DNA of 64,000 bases from Paracoccaceae bacterium (GCA_028285485.1 JANQPC010000005.1:1-64000); one strand, 5' to 3'; positions 9,184-20,075 are shown, numbered from the stretch's first letter. Notes: generated by a model from the letters alone, not told the origin. Numbers and translations: made by a program.

Positions 9184-9840
9184 ATGACGCACTCCTCCAA
9201 GATCACCCCGATGAACAACGGCCCACTGATTGTGGACTCTCCGCCGAACCTTTCAGGCGCGGCCCCGGCCGAGCTTGATGGGAAGGAAAAAGTTGCGCTT
9301 TGCCGCTGCGGCGCCTCCGCGAACAAACCCTTCTGCGACGGGGCGCATGCCAAGGCAGGTTTTGAGAGCGCGCCGGACCACAGCAAGATCCGTAACGCGC
9401 CGCTGGATTATTCGGGGGAGGTGAGCGGGGTGGCTGTCACGATCAGCTACACGCCGGTTCTGTGCACCCATGCCGCGCGCTGCCAGGCCAAGGCGGCCGC
9501 CGTTTTCGACCCCAAGAAACGGCCCTGGATCCAGCCGGAGAACGGAACGCTGGAAAGCATCGCCGATGTGATTGCCGCGTGCCCGTCAGGCGCCCTGCGC
9601 GTTTCCTTCGGGGAACAGACCGCCCAGCATATGACAACGGGCGACATCGCGATCGAGGTGGAAAAGAACGGCCCCTATCATGTGAGCAACATTCCCCTCG
9701 ACGCAGAGTTCAACGGTGCTGGCGCAAGCCGCGCGAAATACTCGCTTTGCCGATGCGGCCTGTCCAAGAACAAGCCATTCTGCGACGGCTCACATTACGA
9801 TGCGAAATGGACGGATGACGGCGCGGGCGCAGCGGATTGA
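9184..9840 (+). CDS. Triple iron-sulfur protein: CDGSH - Fer4_19 - CDGSH
   Basis: 218 residues. Two CDGSH-type 2Fe-2S motifs are seen, CRCGASANKPFCDGAH at about 40-55 and CRCGLSKNKPFCDGSH near the C-terminus; each supplies the three Cys and one His ligands. Between them, a segment with LCTHAARC and AACPSGAL matches the divergent ferredoxin domain (Fer4_19) often joined to CDGSH domains. The product should be a soluble electron-transfer or redox-sensing protein. A TTG 12 bases upstream is also in frame, but the ATG is preferred. It overlaps the next gene by 26 bases. Confidence 0.9.
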   Translation: MTHSSKITPMNNGPLIVDSPPNLSGAAPAELDGKEKVALCRCGASANKPFCDGAHAKAGFESAPDHSKIRNAPLDYSGEVSGVAVTISYTPVLCTHAARCQAKAAAVFDPKKRPWIQPENGTLESIADVIAACPSGALRVSFGEQTAQHMTTGDIAIEVEKNGPYHVSNIPLDAEFNGAGASRAKYSLCRCGLSKNKPFCDGSHYDAKWTDDGAGAAD

Positions 9841-10300
9841 CGAGGCGGCCTTTGGCGTTGTCTACGGCTCGGTGGCCGTCATGGCGTTTCTCATGGCGAA
9901 GCATCCGCCTGTGGAGGATCCGGGCCGCGTTGCCCTGCTGCTTTTTGGATCGGTCTTTGCGGTGGCCGTCGCCAAGGCCTATGCCGAGATCTGCGAGCGC
10001 ATGCTCAAATCGGGAAGCCCCGCCACCTGGGCCGACGCCCGGGCGGTTTGGGGCCATAGCCGAACGGTTCTTCTGGCCGCAAACGGGCCAACGCTGGCCT
10101 TCGCCCTCGCTGCGCTGGGCCTCTACAGCGCCGATACCGCCCTTATCCTGGCGCAGATCGTCGCCATAGGGCTTCTAAGCTGGTTTGGCGGGCGCATCGG
10201 ATGGCGTATCCGCGGAACGGTATCCGGGCTGGTTTTCGGGGCCGTTCTGACAGGGGGGCTGGGCTTGCTCGTGTCGCTGCTCAAAGTGCTCGCGCATTAA
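9815..10300 (+). CDS. Small integral membrane protein, unknown function
   Basis: 161 residues. Four hydrophobic segments are apparent (about 10-28, 38-55, 82-105, 130-158). The ATG at 9815 lies inside the end of the CDGSH gene; the overlap is 26 bases, so translation is probably coupled. No family recognised. Pairing with an iron-sulfur protein might point to a membrane redox role, but this is only inference. Confidence 0.7.
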   Translation: MTARAQRIDEAAFGVVYGSVAVMAFLMAKHPPVEDPGRVALLLFGSVFAVAVAKAYAEICERMLKSGSPATWADARAVWGHSRTVLLAANGPTLAFALAALGLYSADTALILAQIVAIGLLSWFGGRIGWRIRGTVSGLVFGAVLTGGLGLLVSLLKVLAH

Positions 10301-10495
10301 GGGCGGGAATTGCGGCGAGGTAACGCCCGCCGAAGAAATCCGGGAACGGTCGCGCCAATTTGGCCCGGGGCCGCCGCTGGTGCTGAATTTGGGCCCTATT
10401 CGCCCGTCCAAAGCGGCATCGGCGGCGAAAAACGGCGTGCCGCAACGGTCGCTCCCCGGTGCGCCGCATACTTTCAGCAACTGCTATGGTTGATT

Positions 10496-10571
<76 letters not shown>

Positions 10572-10644
10572 ACCGGGGCGGGCATTTCACCCGCTCGCAG
10601 GTCTCTATGGGAAAAGACCCTGTCAGTTCAAGTGAAATCGGCGG

Positions 10645-10971
10645 TCAGCTCTCGTCGTCTTCCGAGGCAACATCGGCGATTTCGTCGAGGGAGACGTTAT
10701 CGTCATCCTCTTCTTCCAGCACATCGTCGCCGAGATCGACATCCGCGGTATCCTCGTCATCTTCGAGAACCACATCATCGTCTTCGGTTTCTTCCTCCTT
10801 GACCGATTGGGCATCGGCCTTGTCGGCCACCATCACGCGGTTAGCCTTGCCGGTGTCAAGCGTTACCACTTCGCCGGTATAAGGGCTCACGATCGGATCG
10901 CGGTTCAAATCGTAGAAGCGCTTTCCGGTGGTCGGGCAAACGCGCTTCGTGCCCCATTCTTCCTTGGGCAT
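10645..10971 (-). CDS. FYDLN-type acidic protein (TIGR02300 family)
   Basis: 108 residues if started at the ATG at 10971 (MPKEEWGTKR), which has GAGG at suitable distance; an ATG four codons earlier (10983) is possible. The N-terminal part has one CPTTGKRFYDLNRDP motif and the C-terminal half is almost entirely Asp/Glu. This pattern defines a small conserved alphaproteobacterial family of unknown function. It is transcribed toward the tRNA-Ala gene, 73 bases away, and could be cotranscribed with it. Confidence 0.9.
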   Translation of the reverse strand: MPKEEWGTKRVCPTTGKRFYDLNRDPIVSPYTGEVVTLDTGKANRVMVADKADAQSVKEEETEDDDVVLEDDEDTADVDLGDDVLEEEDDDNVSLDEIADVASEDDES

Positions 10972-11125
10972 GTCTGGCCTCATCGCTGTGATGCATCTTC
11001 ACGGGAACGCAGGCGCGTCTGCCAGAACGGCCCCGGGGTGTCAAAGCCTTTTTCCCGCGCCGCGCTCTGGCCGCCCCGCGCTGCGCGCCATAAGTTTGCG
11101 CCAAGAGGCATTGTGGGGCGGCCGC

Positions 11126-11812
11126 GTGGGCGAGAGGCGCATTCTGGGTGATGGGGAAACCGAGGTGGTGCTGCGCCGGCGGCGCGGGCTGCGGCGGATT
11201 TCGCTGCGTGTCTCGCAGGTGGATGGGCGGGTAACGCTTTCCGTGCCCGCGAGCGTTCCCGAGGCCGAGGCGCTGGGATTTGCCAACTCGCGGCTGGAGT
11301 GGATCGCAAAGGCGCGGGGCCGCGCGGCGCCACCCCTTTCTGTGGGCCCAGGCACGGTTCTGCCGGTGCGGGGGCAGCCCACCACGGTGGTGGCCCGGGA
11401 TCAGGTGCGCGCGCGGCTTGACGGCGGCGCGCTGATCGTGCCTGCGCACCGGGCGGGCCGGGCGGCGCAGGGCGTTTTGCGCGCTCTGGCGCGGGACGAT
11501 CTTTCCGCAGTCTCCAACGCGGCGGCAGAGGCGCTGGGGCGCCGCTACACCAAGCTTACCTTGCGCGACCCCCGGTCGCGCTGGGGCTCGTGCTCTGCCC
11601 AGGGCGGCCTGATGTATTCCTGGCGCCTGATCCTCGCGCCACCGTCCGTGCTGCGCTACGTGGCGGTGCATGAGGCCGCCCATCTTGAGCATCTCGATCA
11701 CTCGCCGGCCTTCTGGGCCACGGTTGAGCGGCTGATGCCCGGCTGGCGGGCAGAGCGCGACTGGCTTCGCCGCGAGGGGCTTGGCCTGCATCGCTATCGC
11801 TTCGAGGATTGA
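11126..11812 (+). CDS. YgjP/SprT-like metal-dependent hydrolase (DUF45)
   Basis: About 228 residues. HEAAH at about 182-186 followed by HLDHSPAFW is the zinc-binding HExxH motif of the YgjP-like (DUF45) metallopeptidase family; RWGSCSAQG before it is also characteristic. The start is uncertain: the GTG at 11126 gives the usual family length, a TTG at 11111 follows an AAGAGG, and ATGs at 10970 or 10991 would add an atypical extension overlapping the divergent FYDLN gene. Cytoplasmic; substrate unknown. The next gene begins 31 bases downstream. Confidence 0.85.
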   Translation: MGERRILGDGETEVVLRRRRGLRRISLRVSQVDGRVTLSVPASVPEAEALGFANSRLEWIAKARGRAAPPLSVGPGTVLPVRGQPTTVVARDQVRARLDGGALIVPAHRAGRAAQGVLRALARDDLSAVSNAAAEALGRRYTKLTLRDPRSRWGSCSAQGGLMYSWRLILAPPSVLRYVAVHEAAHLEHLDHSPAFWATVERLMPGWRAERDWLRREGLGLHRYRFED

Positions 11813-11843
11813 CGCGGGCGTCTGCGGCCCGCACTCTCTCGGC

Positions 11844-12494
11844 ATGCTGATCCAATCGCGCCCGAGCGAGGCCGTGCCCGCGGCCCATGATCGCGTCTAC
11901 CGAAGCCTTCGGGCGCGCATCATGCATGGCGAAATCGCGCCGGGCGCGGCGCTGACCCTGCGTGGCATCGGAAAGGAGTTCTCGGTATCGATGACCCCGG
12001 CGCGGGAGGCTGTGCGCCGCCTCGTGGCCGAAGGGGCACTCACCCTTTCGCCCTCGGGCCGGGTGGCAACGCCGGAGCTTTCCAATGATCGGATCGAAGA
12101 GCTTGCGGCGCTTCGCGCGCTGCTGGAGACAGAGCTTGCCAGCCGCGCGTTGCCGCGCGCACATATGGCGCTGATCGAGCGTTTGCAGACAATCAATGCA
12201 AGTCTTGCCGAGACAATCGCGCGCGCCGATGCGGTGGGTTACATACGCACCAATCTTGAATTTCACCGCACGCTCTATCTGCGCGCACAGGCGCCTGCGA
12301 TGCTGGCGGTTGCCGAAACTGTCTGGCTGCAACTCGGGCCCACCATGCGCAAGCTCTACGGGCGGATGCGGCGCGCGGAAGTGCCGCCGCACCACCGCCT
12401 GATCCTTGCTGCGCTGAAGGCGGGGGATGAGCCCGGGCTGCGCCTTGCCGTGCGCAGCGACGTGACCCAGGGCCTGCGGATGCTCGCGGGCTAA
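11844..12494 (+). CDS. GntR-family transcriptional regulator (FadR/FCD-like)
   Basis: 216 residues from ATG 11844. The N-terminal winged helix-turn-helix (about 15-75; RVYRSLRARIMHGEIAPGAALT and MTPAREAVRRLVAEGALTL) is typical of GntR regulators, and the helical C-terminal half fits an FCD effector domain that usually binds a carboxylic acid. Target unknown. It lies 58 bases from the convergent lpd end, so it need not regulate that operon, although a carboxylate-responsive regulator near TCA genes is worth noting. Confidence 0.9.
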   Translation: MLIQSRPSEAVPAAHDRVYRSLRARIMHGEIAPGAALTLRGIGKEFSVSMTPAREAVRRLVAEGALTLSPSGRVATPELSNDRIEELAALRALLETELASRALPRAHMALIERLQTINASLAETIARADAVGYIRTNLEFHRTLYLRAQAPAMLAVAETVWLQLGPTMRKLYGRMRRAEVPPHHRLILAALKAGDEPGLRLAVRSDVTQGLRMLAG

Positions 12495-12552
12495 GGCGAG
12501 CCGCTCTCTTTTCCGGGAACCTTAGGGTTGCGGGGGCCCCGCCCCACGCGCC

Positions 12553-13941
12553 TCAGCTGTGGATCGGCCCGTCGCCGCAGGCAAGGGCGGCCTCGCGCAC
12601 CGCTTCGGAATAGGTTGGGTGTGCGTGGCAGGTGCGGGCCAGGTCTTCGGCCGCCGCCCCAAACTCCATCGCCACGCAGATCTCGTGGATCAGGTCGCCC
12701 CCCATCGGCCCGATGATATGGGCACCCAGAATGCGATCGGTCTCCGCATCGGCGAGGATCTTGACGAAGCCGTCAGCGGCGAAGTTTGCCTTCGCGCGCC
12801 CGTTGCCCATGAAGGAAAACTTGCCGGCCTTGTAAGCGCGGCCCGCCTCCTTGAGCTCCTGCTCAGTCTGGCCCACATTTGCCACCTCGGGGTGCGTATA
12901 GATCACGCCGGGGATCACGCCGTAATTCACGTGCCCCGCCTGGCCCGCCATCGTTTCGGCCACCGCCATCCCTTCATCCTCGGCCTTATGGGCCAGCATC
13001 GGGCCTGTGATGCAATCGCCGATGGCGTAGATGCCCGCCACGTTCGTTTGCCAATGGCTGTTGGTCTTGACCTGCCCGCGCTCGGTCATCTCCACCCCCA
13101 GCGCATCGAGCCCAAGCCCATCGGTATAGGGTTTGCGCCCCGTGGCCACGAGCACGATATCCGCATCAATCTCGTGCCCGCTTTCATCTTTGCGGAGCGT
13201 GTAGGCCACCTTGGCCTTCGTCTTGGTAGCCGAAACCCCCTGGACCGCTGCGCCCATGATGAAAGTGAGCCCCTGCTTTTCGAGGATCCGCTTGAAGCTG
13301 CGCTGCACCTCGGCATCCATTCCCGGCGTGATATCGTCCAGATACTCCACCACCGTCACATCGGATCCGAGCCGCGCGTAGACCGATCCCATCTCAAGCC
13401 CGATGACACCGGCGCCGATCACCACCAGTTTCTTCGGGATCTTGGCCAGTTCCAGCGCCCCGGTGGAACTGACGACGATCTTTTCGTCGATCTCCACATT
13501 CGGGATGGTCGATACGTCTGATCCCGTGGCGATGACGATGTTCTTGGCCTCGTGCACGGCATCGCCCACTTTCACCTTGCCGGGTTCCGGGATCGATCCC
13601 CAGCCCTTCAGCCAATCGATCTTGTTCTTCTTGAACAGAAACTCGATGCCCTTGGTGTTCTGCCCGATGACATCGGTCTTGTAGGAAAGCATCTGGGGCC
13701 AATCGACAGAGGGGGCTTTGCCCTTCAGGCCCATGGCCGCGAAGTTGTGTTCGGCTTCGTGAAGCTGGTGACTTGCATGCAGCAGGGCCTTGGACGGGAT
13801 GCAGCCGATGTTCAGGCAGGTGCCGCCCAGCGTTTCGCGCCCCTCCACGCAGGCGGTTTTGAGGCCCAGCTGGGCGCAGCGGATGGCGCAGACATAGCCG
13901 CCGGGGCCGCTGCCGATTACGATCACGTCATAGCTGGACAT
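12553..13941 (-). CDS. lpd: Dihydrolipoyl dehydrogenase (E3)
   Basis: 462 residues, full length. GSGPGG at 10-15 binds FAD; the redox disulfide is C42/C47 in [30 protein letters not shown] is the NAD site; the C-terminal HAHPTYSE carries the catalytic His-Glu pair. It reoxidises the lipoyl groups of SucB and is the last gene of the sucC-sucD-DUF805-sucA-sucB-lysE-MAPEG-MAPEG-lpd run, so it is very likely the E3 of the 2-oxoglutarate dehydrogenase complex. It starts 37 bases after the second MAPEG gene. Confidence 0.97.
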   Translation of the reverse strand: MSSYDVIVIGSGPGGYVCAIRCAQLGLKTACVEGRETLGGTCLNIGCIPSKALLHASHQLHEAEHNFAAMGLKGKAPSVDWPQMLSYKTDVIGQNTKGIEFLFKKNKIDWLKGWGSIPEPGKVKVGDAVHEAKNIVIATGSDVSTIPNVEIDEKIVVSSTGALELAKIPKKLVVIGAGVIGLEMGSVYARLGSDVTVVEYLDDITPGMDAEVQRSFKRILEKQGLTFIMGAAVQGVSATKTKAKVAYTLRKDESGHEIDADIVLVATGRKPYTDGLGLDALGVEMTERGQVKTNSHWQTNVAGIYAIGDCITGPMLAHKAEDEGMAVAETMAGQAGHVNYGVIPGVIYTHPEVANVGQTEQELKEAGRAYKAGKFSFMGNGRAKANFAADGFVKILADAETDRILGAHIIGPMGGDLIHEICVAMEFGAAAEDLARTCHAHPTYSEAVREAALACGDGPIHS

Positions 13942-13978
13942 GGGTAGACTCCTTCGAAATTCCGGTGCGCAGGGCGCG

Positions 13979-14389
13979 TCATAGCAAGCTCGCCACGATC
14001 ATCAGTATCGTGGCCGAAAACCCCACCATCCAGATCAGCGAACGCCAGGGGCTGAGGCCGAAATAGTAGGCGGGAATGTAGGCAATCCGCGCAGCGAGGT
14101 AGATCCAGGCGCAGGCCGCGGTCAGCGCGGTGGACTGCCCCGAAAGCGAGACAACCACGACGGCAAGGGTGAAGAGGATCAGCGCCTCGAAATGGTTGTT
14201 GAGCGCGCGCAGAAGCCGGGCGGTTTTGGCAGAGAGCTGATCTTCTAGGGCGCCGCCCAGCCGTTCGCGATCACGCGGGCTGAGGGTCTTGCCCACCCCG
14301 AGTTCGAGGTTCGCGGGCACCGACATCAGAACGAATTGCACGGCCTGGAGCAGCCCGGCGAGCGCAAGAACGGTCAGCTCGGGGGTCAT
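13979..14389 (-). CDS. MAPEG-family membrane protein (copy 2)
   Basis: 136 residues with about four membrane segments. [18 protein letters not shown] and the terminal [13 protein letters not shown] are the MAPEG signature seen in the bacterial eicosanoid/glutathione-type membrane proteins. Function in bacteria is not established. Its ATG overlaps the stop of the upstream MAPEG gene by four bases, so the two are coupled and are probably paralogues forming a heteromer. Confidence 0.88.
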   Translation of the reverse strand: MTPELTVLALAGLLQAVQFVLMSVPANLELGVGKTLSPRDRERLGGALEDQLSAKTARLLRALNNHFEALILFTLAVVVVSLSGQSTALTAACAWIYLAARIAYIPAYYFGLSPWRSLIWMVGFSATILMIVASLL

Positions 14390-14775
14390 AGCGCGAGAAA
14401 GTAGAGGATCAGCGTGGCGAAAAAGCCCGCCGTCCAGACCAGCGTGCGCAGCCCCTGGATGCCGAACACATAGGCGGGGATGTAAATCACGCGGGCCGCG
14501 AGAAACACCTGCGCGGCCAGAAGCGAGTTGGCGGAGGATTGATCGCGAAGCGCGATCACAAGGATCGGCGGTGCAATCAGCGCCAGCGCGGTGATCGAGT
14601 TGTTCAGCGCCCGGTCGGCGCGGCCCAGCATGCCCTCAAGCGTGCGGTTCTCATCGCGGGAAGAGAGCAGGTAGCCCATGTCAACCGTGACGAGCATCCC
14701 CGTAACCTTCGCGCCAAGAAGCAGGCCGGTGATCAGGCCGTATACGAGAAGGATCGAAAGCTCATCGGAAAACAT
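14386..14775 (-). CDS. MAPEG-family membrane protein (copy 1)
   Basis: 129 residues from the ATG at 14775; the frame stays open upstream into the lysE gene but MFSDELS is the natural start. It has about four membrane segments with RALNNSITALALIAP and AARVIYIPAYVFG, the same signature as the following gene. It starts 16 bases after the lysE stop and its own stop overlaps the next ATG. Why two MAPEG proteins sit in a TCA operon is not clear. Confidence 0.88.
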   Translation of the reverse strand: MFSDELSILLVYGLITGLLLGAKVTGMLVTVDMGYLLSSRDENRTLEGMLGRADRALNNSITALALIAPPILVIALRDQSSANSLLAAQVFLAARVIYIPAYVFGIQGLRTLVWTAGFFATLILYFLAL

Positions 14776-14791
14776 CGCCTGGCCTTTCGCG

Positions 14792-15403
14792 TTACGGGTC
14801 GGTTGTGGCGAGCCGCAGGCCGAGGCCTGCGAAGGCGCCTGCCGCAATACGCCGGATCCAGGCGGTAACACGCGGGCTGCGCAGGCCCTTTCCCGCAGCC
14901 GTGGCAAGCGCACCGTACAGGAGGAAGACCGCAAAGGTCATCGCCATGAAGATCGCGCTGAGAAGAATCATCTGCGCGGTCACCTGCGCGCTTGCGGGAT
15001 CCACGAATTGCGGCAGGAAGGCGAGGAAGAAGACCGAAAGCTTGGGGTTCAGCACGTTGATCAGCATCCCCGTGCGTGCGATCTGAAAGGGGTTGATCGG
15101 CACATCGCGCGACAGGCTCACGGGCCCCCGATCGTTCCACGTTTGCCAGGCAAGGTAGATCAGGTAGGCGGCGCCCGCGTATTTCAGCACCGTGTAAGCC
15201 AGCGCCCCGGTGTGGAGGATCGCCGAAAGGCCAAGAAGGGCCGCAAAGATGGCGGGCAGGATACCAAGCGTGCAGCCGAAGGCGGCCGCAACGCTCGCCC
15301 GAAACCCGCGCCCGATGCCGGTGGCAACGGTGTAGAGCACGCCTGTGCCGGGGATCAGGACGACGATCAGGGCGGCGATGAGGAATTCTGTGGGGATGGT
15401 CAT
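14792..15403 (-). CDS. LysE/RhtB-family amino-acid exporter
   Basis: 203 residues with about six hydrophobic segments. The N-terminal PGTGVLYTVATGIGRGF and the LINVLNPKLSVFFLAFLPQF block are typical of the LysE/RhtB translocators, which export amino acids or derivatives. It lies 162 bases downstream of sucB in the same direction and just before the MAPEG pair. Substrate cannot be predicted; a product of 2-oxoglutarate metabolism is a guess from position only. Confidence 0.9.
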   Translation of the reverse strand: MTIPTEFLIAALIVVLIPGTGVLYTVATGIGRGFRASVAAAFGCTLGILPAIFAALLGLSAILHTGALAYTVLKYAGAAYLIYLAWQTWNDRGPVSLSRDVPINPFQIARTGMLINVLNPKLSVFFLAFLPQFVDPASAQVTAQMILLSAIFMAMTFAVFLLYGALATAAGKGLRSPRVTAWIRRIAAGAFAGLGLRLATTDP

Positions 15404-15565
15404 CTGCGTTGTCTGGCTTTTGCTATCCGCATTCTAGAGTGGCTGGCAAATCGCTGCGTGTCACCACCCGTCACCGAATGAACCGGTGCGAACCCTGGAG
15501 GCGACCGGGCAGGTGCCTGCCCGATCGGTGTGCCAACCCTCTGCATTCCCTTCGAGTTCGCGCAT

Positions 15566-17107
15566 CTACAAATCCATCAGCAACCGCCGCGGATCTTCCA
15601 GCGCTTCCTTTACCCGCACGAGAAAGGTTACCGCCCCCTTGCCGTCCACGATCCGGTGATCGTAGCTGAGCGCGAGGTACATCATCGGGCGCACCACGAT
15701 CTCGCCATTGATCACCATCGGGCGTTCCTGGATCTTGTGCATGCCCAGGATGCCCGATTGCGGGGGATTGAGGATCGGTGAGCTCATCAGCGAGCCGTAG
15801 ACCCCGCCGTTGGAGATCGTAAAGGTGCCGCCCTGCATTTCGGCCATCGAAAGCTTGCCGTCGCGGGCGCGCTTGCCCTTCTCGGCGATCGCCTTCTCGA
15901 TTTCAGCGAAAGACATGCGGTCTGCATCCCGGATCACCGGCACGACAAGGCCCTGGGGCGTGCCGGCGGCGATGCCCATATGGACGAAGTTCTTGTAGAC
16001 GATATCGGTGCCGTCGATCTCGGCGTTTACCTCGGGCACTTCCTTCAGCGCGTGGCAACAGGCCTTGGTGAAGAATGACATGAAGCCCACGCGCACGCCG
16101 TGCTTCTTCTCGAACAGCTCCTTGTATTCGCTGCGCAGCGCCATCACCGCCGACATATCGACCTCGTTGTAGGTCGTCAGGATCGCAGCGGTATTCTGGG
16201 CATCTTTCAGGCGCTTTGCGATGGTCTGGCGCAAGCGGGTCATTTTCACCCGCTCCTCGCGCGCGGCATCCTCGGCGGCCACCGGGGCGCGGGGCACCGG
16301 GGCGGGCCCGGGATCGGGCGCCTTCACGGCGGTGGCGCCCGCTGCGAGCGCCTTCTGCACATCTTCCTTCATCACGCGCCCATCGCGGCCGGAGCCAGAG
16401 ACCTGCCCGGCCGCGAGCTTGTTCTCCGCCATCATCTTCTTGGCCGAGGGCGCATCTTCCACATCGCGGCCTTTGCCGGCTTCGGCGGCCGGTGCTTCTG
16501 GCGCGGCCGGGGCCGCAGGGGCGGCCACTGCCGCGCCCGCACCGGCGGACAGGATCGCAAGCTTGCCGCCCGCCTCGACAGTATCGCCTTCGGCGGCGAG
16601 GATCTCGGCCAGCGTTCCCGCCGCCGGGGCGGGCACTTCGACGGAAACCTTATCCGTCTCCAGCTCGCACAGCATCTCGTCTTGCGCGACCGCATCCCCC
16701 GCTTTCTTGAACCAGGTCGAAACTGTGGCTTCCGTCACGCTTTCCCCAAGCGTGGGCACCATCACATCCACAGAGGCACCTGCGCCATTTGACGAAGCGC
16801 CATTGGCTGGCGCGGCGGGCGCGGGTGTTTCCGCGGGCGGTTTTGCCGGGGCGCTTTCCGTACCCGCCGCCCCATCGGCGACCATGGCCAGAAGCGCGTC
16901 TACCCCCACCGTGGCCCCTTCCTCGGCCACGATCTGATCGAGCGTGCCGGCGGCGGGCGAGGGCACCTCGACCGTCACCTTATCCGTCTCCAACTCGCAG
17001 AGCATTTCATCGACAGCCACGCTATCGCCCACCTTCTTGAACCAGGTGGCCACGGTGGCCTCGGTTACGCTTTCCCCAAGTGTGGGGACGCGAACTTCGC
17101 TACTCAT
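15566..17107 (-). CDS. sucB: Dihydrolipoyllysine succinyltransferase (E2 of 2-oxoglutarate dehydrogenase), two lipoyl domains
   Basis: 513 residues. Two lipoyl domains are seen, with lipoyl-lysines K43 and K153, each in CELETDKV, separated by an Ala/Pro linker. A peripheral E1/E3-binding domain follows (about 215-255, [13 protein letters not shown]), then the catalytic acyltransferase domain ending with [10 protein letters not shown]. The single-lipoyl E2 of enterobacteria is about 400 residues; the extra length is the second lipoyl domain, about three quarters identical to the first. Starts one base after the sucA stop. Confidence 0.97.
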   Translation of the reverse strand: MSSEVRVPTLGESVTEATVATWFKKVGDSVAVDEMLCELETDKVTVEVPSPAAGTLDQIVAEEGATVGVDALLAMVADGAAGTESAPAKPPAETPAPAAPANGASSNGAGASVDVMVPTLGESVTEATVSTWFKKAGDAVAQDEMLCELETDKVSVEVPAPAAGTLAEILAAEGDTVEAGGKLAILSAGAGAAVAAPAAPAAPEAPAAEAGKGRDVEDAPSAKKMMAENKLAAGQVSGSGRDGRVMKEDVQKALAAGATAVKAPDPGPAPVPRAPVAAEDAAREERVKMTRLRQTIAKRLKDAQNTAAILTTYNEVDMSAVMALRSEYKELFEKKHGVRVGFMSFFTKACCHALKEVPEVNAEIDGTDIVYKNFVHMGIAAGTPQGLVVPVIRDADRMSFAEIEKAIAEKGKRARDGKLSMAEMQGGTFTISNGGVYGSLMSSPILNPPQSGILGMHKIQERPMVINGEIVVRPMMYLALSYDHRIVDGKGAVTFLVRVKEALEDPRRLLMDL

Positions 17108-17108
17108 G

Positions 17109-20075
17109 TCAGTTCCCTTCCAGTGTCAGCGCATCGTTCACCAGCGCTGCTTGTTGTGCCTTGTGGGCCGAGGCAAGGCCTGTGGCGGGCGAGGCCGCGG
17201 CGGCCCGGCCGGCATAGCGGGGCCGCGTGTGCTTTGCGCCGATACGGGTCAGAACCCATTCAATATTCGGCTCCATGAAGAACCAGCCGCCCTGGTTTTT
17301 CGGCTCTTCTTGGCACCATACGAAATCGGCGTTCCCGAAACGCTCAAGCTCTTTGACAAGGCTGAGCGCCGGGAACGGATAGAACTGTTCCACGCGCATA
17401 AGGTAGATATCGTCGATTCCCCGCGCATCGCGTTCCTCAAGCAGGTCGTAATAGACTTTGCCGGAGCACATCACTACGCGCTTGATCTTGTCGTCGCCCA
17501 CGAGCTTGGTATCGCTGTTGCCCTGCTCGGCATCATCCCACAGCACGCGGTGGAACGATGAGCCGTTCGTGAAATCCGCCGCGGTAGACACGGCCAGCTT
17601 GTGGCGCAGCAGCGATTTCGGCGTCATCAACACCAGCGGCTTGCGGTAGCTGCGGTGAAGCTGGCGGCGCAGGATGTGGAAATAGTTCGCGGGCGTCGTG
17701 CAGTTCGCGACGATCCAGTTATCCTCTGCGCACATCTGCAGGAATCTTTCGAGCCGGGCAGAGGAGTGCTCGGGCCCCTGGCCCTCAAAGCCGTGGGGCA
17801 GAAGCATGACGAGGCCAGACATCCGCAGCCATTTGCGTTCACCCGACGAGATGAACTGATCGAACATGATCTGCGCGCCGTTGGCGAAATCGCCAAACTG
17901 CGCCTCCCACAGCACCAGCGCATTCGGCTCGGCAAGCGAATAGCCATACTCGAAGCCAAGCACCGCATATTCCGAAAGCATCGAGTCAATCACCTCATAG
18001 GCGGCCTGGCCCGCGCGGATGTGATTGAGCGGGTAGTAGCGTTCCTCGGTTTCCTGATTGATCAGGCCCGAGTGGCGCTGGGAAAAGGTGCCGCGGGTGG
18101 AATCCTGCCCCGCCAACCGCACCGGGTAGCCTTCGGTGAGAAGCGAGCCGAACGCGAGCGCCTCGGCGGTGGCCCAATCGAAGCCCTCGCCGGACTCAAA
18201 CATCTTCGCGCGGGTTTCGAGCAGCCGGCCCACAGTTTTGTGGAGCGGAAAGCCTTCCGGGGCGCGGGTGATCGCCTGCCCGATTTCCGTCAGCGTCTCG
18301 TCCTTGATCGCGGTTTTGCCGCGCTGGTACTGCTCGCCTTCCCGATCGAGGTGGCTCCAGCGGCCATCCAGCCAGTCCGCCTTGTTGGGCTTATAGTCCT
18401 TCCCCGTCTCGAACTCCTCGTTCAGATGCGCCTGGAAGGCGGTTTTCATGTCATCGATTTCGCCTTCGGGGATCAGGCCGTCACGCACCAGCCGTTCTGT
18501 GTAAAGCTGAAGCGTTGTTTTGTGCTTCTTGATCCGCTTGTACATGATCGGGTTGGTGAACATGGGCTCGTCGCCCTCGTTATGCCCGAAGCGGCGATAG
18601 CAGAAGATATCGATCACCACGTCTTTCCCGAATTTCTGGCGGAATTCGGTGGCCACCTTGGCGGCGTGTACCACGGCTTCGGGATCGTCGCCGTTCACAT
18701 GGAAGATCGGCGCCTCGACCATCAGCGCGATATCGGTGGGGTAGGGCGACGAGCGCGAGAAATGCGGCGCGGTGGTGAAGCCGATCTGGTTATTCACCAC
18801 AAGATGGATCGTGCCACCTGTGCGGTGACCCTTCAGGCCGGAAAGGCCGAAGCATTCGGCCACCACGCCCTGGCCCGCAAAGGCCGCATCGCCATGAAGC
18901 AGAACCGAGAGTACATTCGTGCGGTCGCTGCCGCCGATCTGATCCTGCTTGGCCCGCGCCTTGCCCAGCACGACGGGGTTCACCGCCTCAAGATGCGAGG
19001 GGTTTGCGGTGAGCGAGAGGTGTACCGAGTTGCCATCAAATTCCCGGTCCGACGAGGCGCCGAGGTGATACTTCACGTCGCCTGAGCCATCCACATCTTC
19101 GGGCTTGAAGCTGCCGCCCTGAAATTCGTTGAAAATCGCGCGGTAGGGCTTGCCCATCACATTCGCCAGAACACTCAGGCGGCCGCGATGCGGCATGCCG
19201 ATCACGATCTCCTGGATCCCCAGCGCGCCGCCGCGCTTGATGATCTGTTCCATCGCCGGGATCAGCGCTTCGCCGCCATCAAGGCCGAAGCGCTTGGTGC
19301 CCATGTATTTGACATGTAGAAACTTTTCGAAGCCCTCGGCCTCGACAAGCTTGTTCAGAATGGCGCGGCGGCCTTCGCGGGTGAAGGCGATCTCCTTGCC
19401 GAAGCCTTCGATCCGCTCCTTCAGCCAGGCAGCTTCGGAGGGGTTCGAGATGTGCATGTATTGCAGCGCGAAGGTGCCGCAATAGGTGCGCTTCACGATC
19501 TCGAGGATTTCGCGCATCGAGGCGATATCGAGCCCAAGCACCTTGTCGATGAAGATCGGGCGATCCATGTCGGCTTCCGTGAAGCCGTAGGATTTGGGAT
19601 CGAGCTCCGGATGCGGAGTTTGATCGCGCATCCCAAGCGGATCCAGATCGGCCACTAGATGGCCGCGGATCCGGTAGGCGCGGATCAGCATCAGCGCCCG
19701 GATGGAATCGAGCACCGCGCGCTTGATCTGCTCGTCGGTCACCGCAACGCCGCTCTCGGCAGCCTTTGCCTTGATCTTCTCGCCCGCCTGCTTTTCCGCC
19801 TTTGGCCCGAGATCGCCCCATTGGCCGTCGAGCGCCGCGGTCAGCTCATCGGTGGGCTGCGGCGGCCAGTCCGCCCGCGCCCAGCTGGGCCCTTCCGCCT
19901 CGCGCTTGGCATCGATCTCGGTATCGCCGAGTTGGCGGAAGAAGCTTTGCCACGCCTCGTCCACCGCATTGGGATCGCTGGCGTATCGCGCATAGAGCTG
20001 TTCGAGATACTCGGCGTTATGGCCCTGCATAAACGACGAGGCATGGAAGATGTCGTTGGGGGATTGTTCGGTCAT
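17109..20075 (-). CDS. sucA: 2-oxoglutarate dehydrogenase E1 component
   Basis: 988 residues from ATG 20075 ([10 protein letters not shown]), which overlaps the DUF805 stop by four bases; the frame upstream of it is inside that gene. It carries the N-terminal E2-binding segment, [14 protein letters not shown], and the thiamine diphosphate region ([14 protein letters not shown] ... VNNQIGFTT). It decarboxylates 2-oxoglutarate and passes the succinyl group to the lipoyl arms of SucB. Length matches the family. Confidence 0.98.
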   Translation of the reverse strand: MTEQSPNDIFHASSFMQGHNAEYLEQLYARYASDPNAVDEAWQSFFRQLGDTEIDAKREAEGPSWARADWPPQPTDELTAALDGQWGDLGPKAEKQAGEKIKAKAAESGVAVTDEQIKRAVLDSIRALMLIRAYRIRGHLVADLDPLGMRDQTPHPELDPKSYGFTEADMDRPIFIDKVLGLDIASMREILEIVKRTYCGTFALQYMHISNPSEAAWLKERIEGFGKEIAFTREGRRAILNKLVEAEGFEKFLHVKYMGTKRFGLDGGEALIPAMEQIIKRGGALGIQEIVIGMPHRGRLSVLANVMGKPYRAIFNEFQGGSFKPEDVDGSGDVKYHLGASSDREFDGNSVHLSLTANPSHLEAVNPVVLGKARAKQDQIGGSDRTNVLSVLLHGDAAFAGQGVVAECFGLSGLKGHRTGGTIHLVVNNQIGFTTAPHFSRSSPYPTDIALMVEAPIFHVNGDDPEAVVHAAKVATEFRQKFGKDVVIDIFCYRRFGHNEGDEPMFTNPIMYKRIKKHKTTLQLYTERLVRDGLIPEGEIDDMKTAFQAHLNEEFETGKDYKPNKADWLDGRWSHLDREGEQYQRGKTAIKDETLTEIGQAITRAPEGFPLHKTVGRLLETRAKMFESGEGFDWATAEALAFGSLLTEGYPVRLAGQDSTRGTFSQRHSGLINQETEERYYPLNHIRAGQAAYEVIDSMLSEYAVLGFEYGYSLAEPNALVLWEAQFGDFANGAQIMFDQFISSGERKWLRMSGLVMLLPHGFEGQGPEHSSARLERFLQMCAEDNWIVANCTTPANYFHILRRQLHRSYRKPLVLMTPKSLLRHKLAVSTAADFTNGSSFHRVLWDDAEQGNSDTKLVGDDKIKRVVMCSGKVYYDLLEERDARGIDDIYLMRVEQFYPFPALSLVKELERFGNADFVWCQEEPKNQGGWFFMEPNIEWVLTRIGAKHTRPRYAGRAAAASPATGLASAHKAQQAALVNDALTLEGN

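Noticed and set aside
17601..19085. Long plus-strand open frame opposite sucA
   Set aside because: Antisense shadow of sucA with no domain or ribosome site.
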